Shown: positions 1-8,206, numbered from the stretch's first letter. The stretch: DNA of 11,402 nucleotides from Planctomycetaceae bacterium (GCA_018658605.1 JABHUV010000270.1:1-11402); one strand, 5' to 3'. Notes: generated by a model from the sequence alone, not told the origin. Made by a program: numbers and translations.

Positions 1-429
1 AAAACAGTAAAATGGGTGTGTGAACATTACGGTGGTGATTTAGATCGTGTTTTGCTAACCGGTTTTTCCCGAGGGGCAATTGCGTGTAATTACATTGGCT
101 TGCATGACGAAAAAATTGCTAGCTTCTGGCGGGCGATGGTCGTTTACAGTCATTATGATGGTGTGTTGAAGTGGGGCTTTCCGTTTTCTGATCGAGCAGC
201 AGCGGTCAAACGTTTGCAACGGCTAGGGGATTGTCCTCAATTTATTTGTCAGGAAGGACATCCCACCGGATTGAATCAAACAAAAGCGTTTTTAGATAAA
301 AGTGGAATTGAGGGTGACTTTACGTTTTACCCAACGGGCTTTCGTAATCATAACGATGCTTGGGTTTTGCGCCCTAGTGATACACGTAAAGCCCTACGAA
401 TTTGGCTGCAGCAACATTTTGTAAATTGA
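1..429 (+). CDS. Alpha/beta hydrolase, C-terminal part (5' end outside window)
   Basis: The reading frame is open from the first base of the window, so the gene starts upstream; a GTG at 16 is in frame but is probably internal. The visible 142 codons hold the nucleophile elbow G-F-S-R-G with the candidate catalytic serine at codon 23 (bases 67-69). Near the C-terminus a histidine in the context F-R-N-H-N-D-A-W is the likely catalytic base. The acidic residue of the triad is probably one of the Asp/Glu residues between them, but I cannot assign it. This arrangement fits serine hydrolases of the dienelactone-hydrolase or polyhydroxybutyrate-depolymerase kind. Substrate and localisation cannot be told because the N-terminus is missing. 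It ends 41 bases before the DUF1611 gene on the same strand and could be cotranscribed with it. Confidence 0.75.
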   Translation, partial: KTVKWVCEHYGGDLDRVLLTGFSRGAIACNYIGLHDEKIASFWRAMVVYSHYDGVLKWGFPFSDRAAAVKRLQRLGDCPQFICQEGHPTGLNQTKAFLDKSGIEGDFTFYPTGFRNHNDAWVLRPSDTRKALRIWLQQHFVN

Positions 430-470
430 AGAGACTAAGTTAAATATTAGAACTGAAGGACGAAGGATCG

Positions 471-1535
471 ATGGCAGAACGGAAGTTAATTATTCTGACG
501 GAAGGGCACTCCGACCCACACACAGCAAAAACCGCTTGTAGCGTAATTCGCTACCGCCGCGACGAAGTGGTGGCTGTACTTGATAGTACATTGGTTGGGC
601 AAGACGTCAGTGAATCGTTAGGTGTCGGGCAGGGTTTGACGATGGTGTCGTCGTTGGATGCAGCACCGGACGCAAACTGTTTGTTGATTGGTATTGCGCC
701 TCCGGGTGGAAAAATTCCCGCAGCTTGGCGGGTGATTGTGTTAGATGCGATTAGTCGCGGGATGGATATCATCTCGGGACTACATGATTTCCTCTCTGAC
801 GATGATGAATTTGTGATCGCAGCTGAAGCCAATAGTGTTGAACTGATCGACGTCCGTAAAAACGATATTACAACAATTGCACGGAGACCTGGGTTTCGTG
901 AAGGTTGTTTCCGTGTACACACAGTTGGGCATGATTGTAGTGTTGGGAAAATGGTCGTTGCTATCGAAATTGCTAAAGGGTTACAACAACGCGGTATTAA
1001 TGCGAAGTTTTGTGCCACTGGCCAGACCGGTATTATGATTGAAGATGCTGGTTATCCCATGGACCGTGTGATTTCTGATTTTGTCAGCGGCGCGACAGAG
1101 CGTTTGATGTTGGAAAGCGAATCACACGACGTGTTGGTTGTGGAGGGCCAAGGTAGTTTGGTCCACCCCAGTTATTCTGCGGTGACGCTCGGAATTCTAC
1201 ATGGATGTTTGCCGCATGCTTTGGTGTTGTGCTATGAAGTACTGCGTGATGCAGTTACGGGCGTTGAACATGTGAAGATTCCAGATTTACCAGAAGTCAA
1301 AGCGATTTATGAAATGATGGCGAGTATTCATCAACCGTGTGAAGTGGTCGCCGTGGCGATGAATAGTCGCCGAGTCGATGATGAAGCAGCCGCTGTAGAA
1401 CGCGAACGAGTGCGAGAGCAATTGCAGTTGCCGGTCACCGATATTTTTCGCTATGGAAGTGACGATATTGTGGAAGCGGTTATGGCGGCGCGTGAACGTT
1501 GGCTGGCGAGTTCGTCAGAGCAGGCAGGTGAATGA
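471..1535 (+). CDS. dgcN: DUF1611 P-loop protein, probable D-glutamate N-acetyltransferase DgcN
   Basis: The 354-residue product has the DUF1611 layout: an N-terminal Rossmann-like domain (about 1-120), then a P-loop domain starting at G-H-D-C-S-V-G-K-M (153-161), and the family signature E-G-Q-G-S-L-V-H-P (225-233). DUF1611 proteins encoded next to an enolase-superfamily epimerase have been described as DgcN, which acetylates D-glutamate with acetyl-CoA in marine proteobacteria and haloarchaea. The next gene here is such an epimerase, overlapping by 4 bases (ATGA), so translational coupling is likely. No signal peptide is seen, so it should be cytoplasmic. The ATG at 471 is chosen because two AAGGA-like Shine-Dalgarno sequences precede it (456-460 and 463-467). 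Oddity: GK of the P-loop is followed by M-V-V rather than a hydroxyl residue. Family assignment is firm; the D-Glu role is inferred from family and neighbour. Confidence 0.8.
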   Translation: MAERKLIILTEGHSDPHTAKTACSVIRYRRDEVVAVLDSTLVGQDVSESLGVGQGLTMVSSLDAAPDANCLLIGIAPPGGKIPAAWRVIVLDAISRGMDIISGLHDFLSDDDEFVIAAEANSVELIDVRKNDITTIARRPGFREGCFRVHTVGHDCSVGKMVVAIEIAKGLQQRGINAKFCATGQTGIMIEDAGYPMDRVISDFVSGATERLMLESESHDVLVVEGQGSLVHPSYSAVTLGILHGCLPHALVLCYEVLRDAVTGVEHVKIPDLPEVKAIYEMMASIHQPCEVVAVAMNSRRVDDEAAAVERERVREQLQLPVTDIFRYGSDDIVEAVMAARERWLASSSEQAGE

Positions 1536-2557
1536 TGGACCTGAAGATTCATCAATTTGACTTGCCATTGTTACATCCTTTCACAATTTCAAGAGAATCA
1601 ATAACAGTGCAGTCGACGATCATCGTCGAGTTGATTCAAGACGGAGTGAGCGGCTACGGGGAATCGACGACAAATGCATACTACGGAGTAACCGAGCAGT
1701 CGCTGCGTGATTCTCTGCAGCAAGTGCGTGAGTTGATCGAAAGCACTGAGATGTCGACGCCCGGTGAACTATGGTCAGCGGTAAATGAACTATTGGATGA
1801 CACGTTTGCTTTGTGTGCCCTAGATTTGGCAGCACATGATTTGTGGGGGAAATTGCAAGGTGTACCAGTGCATCAGCTGTGGGGCTTTAGTACGGATGCG
1901 AATCCCCCCAGTAACTATACGATTGGCATCGACGACATAGACGTCATGGTCGCTAAGATGGCGGAATTTTCCGATTGGCCTATTTATAAAATCAAGCTCG
2001 GCACGGATCATGACATCGATATTGTGACAGCATTACGTGAACACACGGATGCGGTATTTCGAGTCGATGCGAATTGTGCTTGGACAGCCGAGCAGACGAT
2101 CGCCAATTCAGGTCCATTGAAGAATCTCGGAGTGGAGTTCATTGAGCAACCGCTGGCTGCCGATGCGATTGACCAAATGCCAGCAGTGTTTTCTCAATCT
2201 GAGTTGCCGCTAATCGCAGATGAAAATTGTTTGGTGCTTGATGATGTTCAGCGGTGTATCGGTCGGTTTCATGGTATCAACATTAAACTAGTAAAATGCG
2301 GTGGTTTGACACCGGCGCGGCAAATGATTGAACTTGCTCGGCAAAATGATTTGAAAGTAATGGTTGGGTGCATGACCGAATCGACTGTCGGTATTTCGGC
2401 AATTGCTCAGATATTGCCGTTGCTAGATTATGTGGACATGGATGGTGCGGCACTTTTAAAGTCTGACATTGCCACCGGTTGCCAAGTGGTAAACGGTGTG
2501 TGCCAATATCCACTGACCTCGGGCAACGGCGTGACGTTAAACTCGAATGGCGATTGA
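1532..2557 (+). CDS. dgcA: Enolase-superfamily epimerase: N-acetyl-D-Glu racemase DgcA or L-Ala-D/L-Glu epimerase
   Basis: The 341-residue product is a full-length member of the muconate-lactonising/dipeptide-epimerase subgroup. Visible active-site elements in order: the K-x-K lysines K153/K155 (Y-K-I-K-L-G), metal ligands D179 (R-V-D-A-N), E205 (F-I-E-Q-P) and D230 (A-D-E-N), the opposite-face lysine K252 (N-I-K-L-V-K-C-G-G), the loop G-C-M-T-E-S (279-284), and D302-x-D304 (D-M-D-G). The two lysines on opposite faces of a Mg-enolate intermediate are the hallmark of 1,1-proton transfer, that is, racemisation or epimerisation at an alpha carbon. With DUF1611 directly upstream, the best match is DgcA, turning N-acetyl-D-Glu into N-acetyl-L-Glu. 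The alternative is an L-Ala-D/L-Glu epimerase used in murein peptide recycling; D-x-D fits that too. The start could be ATG 1532 or the adjacent ATG 1535. No signal peptide, so cytoplasmic. Confidence 0.85.
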   Translation: MMDLKIHQFDLPLLHPFTISRESITVQSTIIVELIQDGVSGYGESTTNAYYGVTEQSLRDSLQQVRELIESTEMSTPGELWSAVNELLDDTFALCALDLAAHDLWGKLQGVPVHQLWGFSTDANPPSNYTIGIDDIDVMVAKMAEFSDWPIYKIKLGTDHDIDIVTALREHTDAVFRVDANCAWTAEQTIANSGPLKNLGVEFIEQPLAADAIDQMPAVFSQSELPLIADENCLVLDDVQRCIGRFHGINIKLVKCGGLTPARQMIELARQNDLKVMVGCMTESTVGISAIAQILPLLDYVDMDGAALLKSDIATGCQVVNGVCQYPLTSGNGVTLNSNGD

Positions 2558-2580
2558 ATATTAGCAGTATCCCTATCCAT

Positions 2581-2610
2581 TTCAAACATTATTGTTTCTT
2601 CTGTTATAAT
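2581..2610 (+). promoter_or_regulatory. Candidate extended -10 promoter for the PSCyt operon
   Basis: A perfect TATAAT lies at 2605-2610 with TG one base upstream (2602-2603), giving the extended -10 form TGnTATAAT. A weak -35-like TTCAAA sits at 2581-2586 with an 18-base spacer. It lies in the only AT-rich gap between the epimerase gene and the cytochrome gene. A start site about 7 bases after the -10 would fall at 2617-2618, on the start codon itself. Functional activity is inferred from the match alone. Confidence 0.55.
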
Positions 2611-2617
2611 AAAATCT

Positions 2618-5600
2618 ATGGGCATGTCTTTACGATTATTGATCGGGTTGTTTTTGTTTACGGGAGCGCTGTGCCACTTGCCGGGGGCAGAGCCGGTTCG
2701 TTTTAGTCGGGATATTCTACCGATCTTGTCGGATCGATGCTTTAATTGCCACGGACCTGATGAGACGCATCGCCAAGCAGATTTGCGTCTTGATATTGAG
2801 GACTCGTTATTGCAACAACGCGATGATCATGCCGTGGTTGTTCCTGGTGATCTGCAGGCGAGTGAATTAATTGCCCGTATCACAAGTCGAGATGCGGATC
2901 TGCAAATGCCGCCCCCCGATTCTGGCCGGGAGCCACTTAGTAAACAAGAACAAGATTTGCTACAGCGGTGGATCAAGCAAGGCGCCCCGTGGGGACAACA
3001 TTGGGCCTTTGAAAAACCAATTCGACCTGAAATCGATAACTTGAAGATGCATCCCGTTGATTTCTTTGTGCAGCGTCAACTGAAGCAACATAAAATGCGT
3101 CCTGCTAATCCAGCAGCGAAAAATACACTTATTAGAAGACTCTCGCTTGATCTAACTGGGTTGCCACCAACACTTGAGGAACTGCGGGTCTTTGAAAAGG
3201 ACGATTCACCCGAGGCCTATGTTAAGTTGGTTTCACGACTGTTAGCTTCCAAACACTATGGAGAACGGATGGCGATGTGGTGGCTTGATGCCGCACGGTA
3301 TTCTGATACGGATGGATATCAAGGTGATGCTACGCGTAACAACTGGCCTTGGCGCGATTGGGTGGTAACGGCGTTTAATGATAACATGCCTTTCGACCAA
3401 TTTACGGTCGAACAATTTGCCGGAGACTTATTGCCCGCGGCGACCCCCGAACAAATACTCGCGACTTGCTTTCATCGCAATCATATGACAAACGGTGAGG
3501 GCGGACGGTTGCCAGAAGAATCGCGGATTGACTATGTGATTGACCGCGTGAACACGATGGGGACCGTGTGGTTAGGTTTGACGTTAGGGTGCGCTCAATG
3601 TCATTCCCATAAATTTGATCCTATTTCACAAACGGATTATTACAGTCTTTTTGCGTTCTTCGACAATATCGATGAAGATGGTCGCGCTGCGGGTGGTGCT
3701 AAGCCATACATGAAATATACATCACCTTTTGCCGCACGAGCGGTTACTGAGGCACAACAACTTGTGACGACTCGCATTAAGCGGGAAGCCGAGGCACGAC
3801 AAGACGCAGAAGATAGATTTGACGAGTGGCTCAGTCAAAAAGTTAGTGATGTACAAACTGGATTTGAGCCTTGGCATGTGATGCAACCCATTAAGGTGGA
3901 TTCTGTCGAGGGTACACAATTTGTGACCGCTGACGATGGTACGGTTCAAACATCTGGCCCCCATCCGAGGCAAGATGATTACCACGTGATGGTCAGTCCA
4001 GCAATAAAACGGATCACAGGGCTGCGACTCGAAGTGCTTCCACACGATTCGCATACCGATGGGAAATTGACTCGTGGAAAAAATGGCGAGTTCATCATCA
4101 CGGATGTAAAATTGCAAGTGTTACGCAAAGGTGATTCTCAGATACGTGACATTGAAATTTCGAGTGCGATTGCTACGGCTGAAATGAACGTTGGTGGTCG
4201 AAATTATGGCCGCGTCAGTGGAACGCTAGACGATGATCCTCGCAACGGTTGGACAACGAAATCTCATGACCCATTGAAATCCTATACGGCGGTCTTTGCC
4301 TTAGCGCAGCCACTTGTATTGGCACCCGACGAAACCTTGCGGTTTGTGATGCTGCACCGATCGACGGTTGGCGATGCGAATACGGGGAGGTTTCGGATTG
4401 CGGTGAGTGATCAGGTAGGCCGCGCAGTACGATCTTTTGATAAGATGCCGCTCGAGCAACTCGCAAATGCACGTGTTGATAGGGCGGAGAATGTTCCTGC
4501 TGAATTACGACGAATATTGTTGGAACAATTTCTGATGGATCAAGAGGGATACCAGACTGCAAAACTGCATCTCGATCGAGCGAAGAGCCAGTTGGCTGCT
4601 GCCAAGAAAGCAGTTGCTCCGCAGAATGTGATGGTGTTGGCCGAGCGCAAGACGCCGCGAACGACATTTGTGCTAGAGCGCGGAGTGTGGGACAAGAAAG
4701 GCCTAGCGGTGACCGCCGATGTTCCGGAGTCAATCCTAGGACACCAATCTACCGCCGTAGATGAACTACCGGATCGGCTAGATTTAGCAAAGTGGCTAGT
4801 TTCCACGGAACATCCGTTGACGGCTCGAGTGCTTGTCAACCAGTTGTGGCAGCTCTGTTTTGGCGCCGGATTGGTGCGGACACCTGAGGATTTTGGATTG
4901 CAAGGTGAACGTCCAACGCATCCGGAATTGTTGGATTATTTGGCGATTGAATTTATGGAAAGTGGCTGGAATGTCCAACATGTTTTGCAATTGATTGTAA
5001 CAAGTAAAACATATCGTCAGAGCAGTCAACTTACAGCATCGGCGATTGATCGCGACCCTGACAATCGCTGGCTAGCGCGGGGGGCTCGGTTTCGCTTGCC
5101 GAGTTGGATGATTCGCGATGGCGCATTGCGCAGTAGCGGTTTGATGAATGATGCACTTGGCGGTCCGACGGTCATGCCGTATCAACCGGACGGAGTATGG
5201 GCGGAGATGTTTATGGGACGATTTCGCTATCAACCGAGTCAGGGTGCAGCACAGTATCGACGTACGTTGTATGCATTTTGGCGACGGTCCTCTGCGCCGA
5301 CCTTTTTGTTTGATAGTTCCCAGCGGCGTATTTGTGAGGTGCGACCAAGGCAAACCAACACTCCGCTGCAAGCGCTAACGATGCTGAATGATCTGAATAT
5401 TATGACGGCTGCACGTGAATTAGCGAAAAATGCCATGGCGCAACAAACCGAAGTTTTGCGACAATTGGAGTATCTATTTGAAGCGGTTTTGTGCCGACGG
5501 CCAGATCGTAATGAGTTAACTGTTTTGGCACGTGAGTACGATGCTGCGATGAAGCACTATGGTCAGGGTGAATTAGGTAAAGAACAGGCCGTCGAGTTAC

Positions 5601-5737
5601 TGCGATTTGGACAGCCGGAACAGTTTAGTGATGGAAAAAACATTTTGCTGCCGCCGGAGCATTCAGCAAAACTGGCATCATTGATGATCGTAGCCAGCTT
5701 GATCTACAATTTAGATGAGGCGGTGACGCATGAATAA
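2618..5737 (+). CDS. PSCyt1/DUF1549/DUF1553 planctomycete cytochrome-like exported protein
   Basis: The 1039-residue product begins with a Sec-type signal peptide (about 1-24, ending P-G-A). A PSCyt1 cytochrome-c-like domain follows, with haem motif C41-F-N-C-H45 and a downstream M-P-P (97-99) that may supply the axial methionine. DUF1549 (about 145-350) ends in a second haem-type motif, C325-A-Q-C-H329. A beta-rich middle (about 420-600) resembles a carbohydrate-binding-like insert; a helical stretch (640-665) leads to DUF1553 (about 716-1030). This is the standard architecture of a large planctomycete family whose reaction is not established; redox or polymer-handling roles outside the cytoplasm are suspected. 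It overlaps the DUF1501 gene by 8 bases, the usual partner. The start is ATG 2618 or 2624; no Shine-Dalgarno precedes either, and a strong -10 ends 7 bases before 2618. No frameshift or missing motif was noticed. Confidence 0.93.
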   Translation: MGMSLRLLIGLFLFTGALCHLPGAEPVRFSRDILPILSDRCFNCHGPDETHRQADLRLDIEDSLLQQRDDHAVVVPGDLQASELIARITSRDADLQMPPPDSGREPLSKQEQDLLQRWIKQGAPWGQHWAFEKPIRPEIDNLKMHPVDFFVQRQLKQHKMRPANPAAKNTLIRRLSLDLTGLPPTLEELRVFEKDDSPEAYVKLVSRLLASKHYGERMAMWWLDAARYSDTDGYQGDATRNNWPWRDWVVTAFNDNMPFDQFTVEQFAGDLLPAATPEQILATCFHRNHMTNGEGGRLPEESRIDYVIDRVNTMGTVWLGLTLGCAQCHSHKFDPISQTDYYSLFAFFDNIDEDGRAAGGAKPYMKYTSPFAARAVTEAQQLVTTRIKREAEARQDAEDRFDEWLSQKVSDVQTGFEPWHVMQPIKVDSVEGTQFVTADDGTVQTSGPHPRQDDYHVMVSPAIKRITGLRLEVLPHDSHTDGKLTRGKNGEFIITDVKLQVLRKGDSQIRDIEISSAIATAEMNVGGRNYGRVSGTLDDDPRNGWTTKSHDPLKSYTAVFALAQPLVLAPDETLRFVMLHRSTVGDANTGRFRIAVSDQVGRAVRSFDKMPLEQLANARVDRAENVPAELRRILLEQFLMDQEGYQTAKLHLDRAKSQLAAAKKAVAPQNVMVLAERKTPRTTFVLERGVWDKKGLAVTADVPESILGHQSTAVDELPDRLDLAKWLVSTEHPLTARVLVNQLWQLCFGAGLVRTPEDFGLQGERPTHPELLDYLAIEFMESGWNVQHVLQLIVTSKTYRQSSQLTASAIDRDPDNRWLARGARFRLPSWMIRDGALRSSGLMNDALGGPTVMPYQPDGVWAEMFMGRFRYQPSQGAAQYRRTLYAFWRRSSAPTFLFDSSQRRICEVRPRQTNTPLQALTMLNDLNIMTAARELAKNAMAQQTEVLRQLEYLFEAVLCRRPDRNELTVLAREYDAAMKHYGQGELGKEQAVELLRFGQPEQFSDGKNILLPPEHSAKLASLMIVASLIYNLDEAVTHE

Positions 5738-7250
5738 AACAACAGGCAATCTGAACTTGGATGCAAATTCAAACTGCAGCAAATCGCTGGAAATTGCACG
5801 GCGTTATTTTCTAGGAAAATGCACTGGTATTAGCCTTGGTGCAATGGCACTAGGAGTGCTTGATGAGCAAGCAGCAAGAGGTTTTAGTCGCCGCAGCGTA
5901 GGCAAGCAGGATCTTACGAGTGGCGATCCAGTGTTAGGTCGAGGAGACTTGCCGCATTTTACGCCCCGTGCGAAAAATGTGATCTTTCTTACTCAAAGTG
6001 GTGGCCCCTCGCAGATCGAATTGTATGACTACAAACCAGGGTTAGAAAAATGGGCAGGAAAGGAAGTTCCCGATAGTGTTCGCCAAGGTCAGCGATTGAC
6101 GACAATGACCAAAAATCAAAAACAACTAATTATGCCGGCACGTACATCGTTTAAACAATACGGTGAGAGTGGCGCTACAATCGGTGAATGGTTACCGCAC
6201 ATTTCAAAGGTTGTGGATGAGATTTGTTTTATTAAGTCAATGGTGACAGATCAAATCAATCACGCTCCAGCGATGACTAAAATGATGACTGGACACCATT
6301 TGCCTGGTCGTCCGAGTTTGGGTGGTTGGACTAGCTATGGAATCGGCAGTGAAAATCAAAACTTGCCGGAATTCATTGTCTTGATTTCGAAAATGAAACG
6401 ATCCAGTGACCAACCACTTTTTGACCATTATTGGGGAAGTGGTTTTTTGCCATCCCAGTATCAAGGTGTCAAGTTACGTAACGCTAAGGAGCCTGTGCTG
6501 TACTTGCGTGATCCTGATGCCATGCCGCGACATGTTCGACGGTCGATGTTAAATGGCATACGCGACCTTAATACAATGAGACATCAACAGACTGGTGATC
6601 CAGAAATTGAAACACGAATCAAGCAATATGAAATGGCATGGCGAATGCAATCTAGCATTCCGGATCTTAATGACTTGAGTGATGAGCCGGAATCGACATT
6701 TGAATTGTATGGCCCTGATTCTAGGCGGCCAGGAAGTTATGCAGCGAATTGTATTTTAGCGCGGCGTTTGATTGAACGCGATGTGCGTTTTGTGCAACTG
6801 TTTCATCCAGATTGGGATCATCACAGTCGACTGAATTCTTGGTGTACAGCGCGTTGTCGCGATACGGATCAAGCCAGTGCGGCATTGGTTATTGACTTGA
6901 AACAGCGGGGGTTGCTTGATGATACGCTGGTGGTCTGGGGCGGTGAGTTCGGTCGCGGTGTGGCGGGGCAAGGAGCGTGGGACAGTCCCGAGGGTGGCCG
7001 CGATCATCATCCTCGGTGTTTTACAATGTGGCTTGCCGGTGGTGGCGTGAAACCTGGGATAACCTACGGGGCGACGGATGAATTTAGTTACAACGCAGTG
7101 GTGGATCCAGTTCAAGTACGAGACTTACATGCAACGATCCAGCATTTGCTGGGAATCGACCATCGCCTTTTTACGCATCGGTTCCAAGGATTGGATTACC
7201 GTTTGACGGGTGTCGAGCAAGCAAATGTTATCGACGCGATCTTAAAGTAG
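5730..7250 (+). CDS. DUF1501 family protein with Tat signal
   Basis: The 506-residue product carries a twin-arginine signal near the N-terminus (A-R-R-Y-F-L-G-K, arginines 24-25, then a hydrophobic stretch to about 43), so it is probably exported folded. The body matches DUF1501, an alkaline-phosphatase/sulfatase-fold family: L-T-Q-S-G-G-P-S-Q (87-95), W-G-G-E-F-G-R (403-409), G-R-D-H-H-P (423-428), W-L-A-G-G-G-V (434-440) and Y-G-A-T-D-E (446-451). Conserved Asp/His residues such as D425, H426 and H427 resemble metal ligands of the superfamily, but the reaction of DUF1501 proteins is unknown. The start ATG at 5730 overlaps the end of the upstream gene (shared bases ATGAATAA), and GAGG at 5717-5720 gives a plausible ribosome site. 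PSCyt-DUF1501 pairs are a recurrent planctomycete unit, so the two proteins likely act together. Confidence 0.93.
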   Translation: MNKTTGNLNLDANSNCSKSLEIARRYFLGKCTGISLGAMALGVLDEQAARGFSRRSVGKQDLTSGDPVLGRGDLPHFTPRAKNVIFLTQSGGPSQIELYDYKPGLEKWAGKEVPDSVRQGQRLTTMTKNQKQLIMPARTSFKQYGESGATIGEWLPHISKVVDEICFIKSMVTDQINHAPAMTKMMTGHHLPGRPSLGGWTSYGIGSENQNLPEFIVLISKMKRSSDQPLFDHYWGSGFLPSQYQGVKLRNAKEPVLYLRDPDAMPRHVRRSMLNGIRDLNTMRHQQTGDPEIETRIKQYEMAWRMQSSIPDLNDLSDEPESTFELYGPDSRRPGSYAANCILARRLIERDVRFVQLFHPDWDHHSRLNSWCTARCRDTDQASAALVIDLKQRGLLDDTLVVWGGEFGRGVAGQGAWDSPEGGRDHHPRCFTMWLAGGGVKPGITYGATDEFSYNAVVDPVQVRDLHATIQHLLGIDHRLFTHRFQGLDYRLTGVEQANVIDAILK

Positions 7251-7282
7251 GATTTAATACTCAAAACGAAAGAGATGCAGCC

Positions 7283-8149
7283 ATGCGAATGTTGATTTTT
7301 GTATTAGTGATGGGTGTTGCGTGTGCGACATTTGTGGACGTATTGCCAGCTACTGAAAGATACGATGTTTGGCCAGGATTAGCACCTGGTGAGACGACTC
7401 GCAATCGAGGCGAAACGCTACCGTTTCGTGAAAATGAAAAACCACGTGTAACGCGCGTGGTGAAAATATCGCGACCGACATTTACGGTTCATTTAGCAGA
7501 GCATCCTAATGGTGCAGCAGCTGTGATTTTGCCAGGTGGTGGGTTTGGCAAAGTTGTGCCGGATAAAGAAGGCACTGAGGTAGCACAATGGTTAAATCAG
7601 CAGGGTATCGCGGCATTTGTGCTGAGCTATCGCACTACTGAGGATAACAGTGTTCCGGGCTGGGTAAAGCCGTTACAAGATGCCCAACGTATGATGGCTG
7701 TGGTGCGTTCACAGGCAAAATTGTATGGACTCAAAGCGGATCGAATTGGGCTCGCCGGTTTTTCTGCGGGAGGCCAGGTGGCTGCGAAGTTGCTATGTGA
7801 TCAAGGTAAATTGAGCTATCAACGAATTGATGAAATCGATGATGTGTCGGATCGACCGGATTTTGCGATGTTGATTTATCCATGGCGGATTTATGACACG
7901 GTGACCGGGAGCTTGATTGACGGGGTAAAGGTCTCAGAAGATGTTCCTCCTACGTTTATTGTTCATACGGATGACGACGCGTCGACTTCGTTGGGGGCGG
8001 TGTTGTTTTACGCAGAGTTGAAGAAGCTGAAGATTGCATCGGAGTTGCACGTATATGGTGACGGTGGGCATGGATACGGTCTGCGAAAAGTCCCAGGTTC
8101 TCAGATTTCAACGTGGACCGATCACGCCGCACATTGGCTGGCTAAGTAG
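7283..8149 (+). CDS. Secreted alpha/beta hydrolase, acetyl-xylan-esterase/BD-FAE-like
   Basis: The 288-residue product has a Sec signal peptide (about 1-23, L-P-A then T-E). The mature part shows a complete serine-hydrolase set: oxyanion loop P-G-G-G-F (84-88), nucleophile elbow G-F-S-A-G-G with S161, acidic residue within T-D-D-D (D230-D232), and H263 in G-G-H-G-Y-G. Length and motif spacing fit the planctomycete esterases related to acetyl-xylan esterases and bifunctional carbohydrate esterases, which remove acyl groups from plant or algal polysaccharides. The exact substrate is not visible. It starts 32 bases after the DUF1501 gene, with a purine-rich GAAAGAGA (7268-7275) upstream of ATG 7283; ATG 7289 is an alternative. 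Position suggests it is the last gene of the PSCyt-DUF1501 operon, and that this module acts on an acylated polymer outside the cytoplasm; that is inference. Confidence 0.85.
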   Translation: MRMLIFVLVMGVACATFVDVLPATERYDVWPGLAPGETTRNRGETLPFRENEKPRVTRVVKISRPTFTVHLAEHPNGAAAVILPGGGFGKVVPDKEGTEVAQWLNQQGIAAFVLSYRTTEDNSVPGWVKPLQDAQRMMAVVRSQAKLYGLKADRIGLAGFSAGGQVAAKLLCDQGKLSYQRIDEIDDVSDRPDFAMLIYPWRIYDTVTGSLIDGVKVSEDVPPTFIVHTDDDASTSLGAVLFYAELKKLKIASELHVYGDGGHGYGLRKVPGSQISTWTDHAAHWLAK

Positions 8150-8206
8150 GCCATGAATTAGAATCATTAAGTTGTGCCAAGTAACACAATTGAAGTTTCA
8201 GGATCA

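Noticed and set aside
551..1018. 155-codon open frame on the - strand
   Set aside because: Antisense to the DUF1611 gene, Ser/Thr-rich translation without motifs; a by-product of codon bias.
2588..2610. AT-only hairpin (ATTAT...ATAAT) after the epimerase gene as a terminator
   Set aside because: Five A-T pairs with a 13-base loop are too weak, and the right arm is better explained as the TATAAT promoter element.
4215..4733. 172-codon open frame on the - strand
   Set aside because: It lies fully inside the PSCyt/DUF1553 gene, which has clear domains, and its translation shows no recognisable motif.
5730..7250. Reading the DUF1501 protein as a true sulfatase
   Set aside because: It shares the fold and Asp/His-rich patches, but I do not see the sulfatase C/S-x-P-x-R signature; DUF1501 motifs fit along the whole length.
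8170..8191. Small hairpin (TTGTG...CACAA) between the convergent genes, as a bidirectional terminator
   Set aside because: The stem is only about 5-7 pairs, weak, and no T-tract follows on either strand; it could help end transcription but I cannot support it as a terminator.
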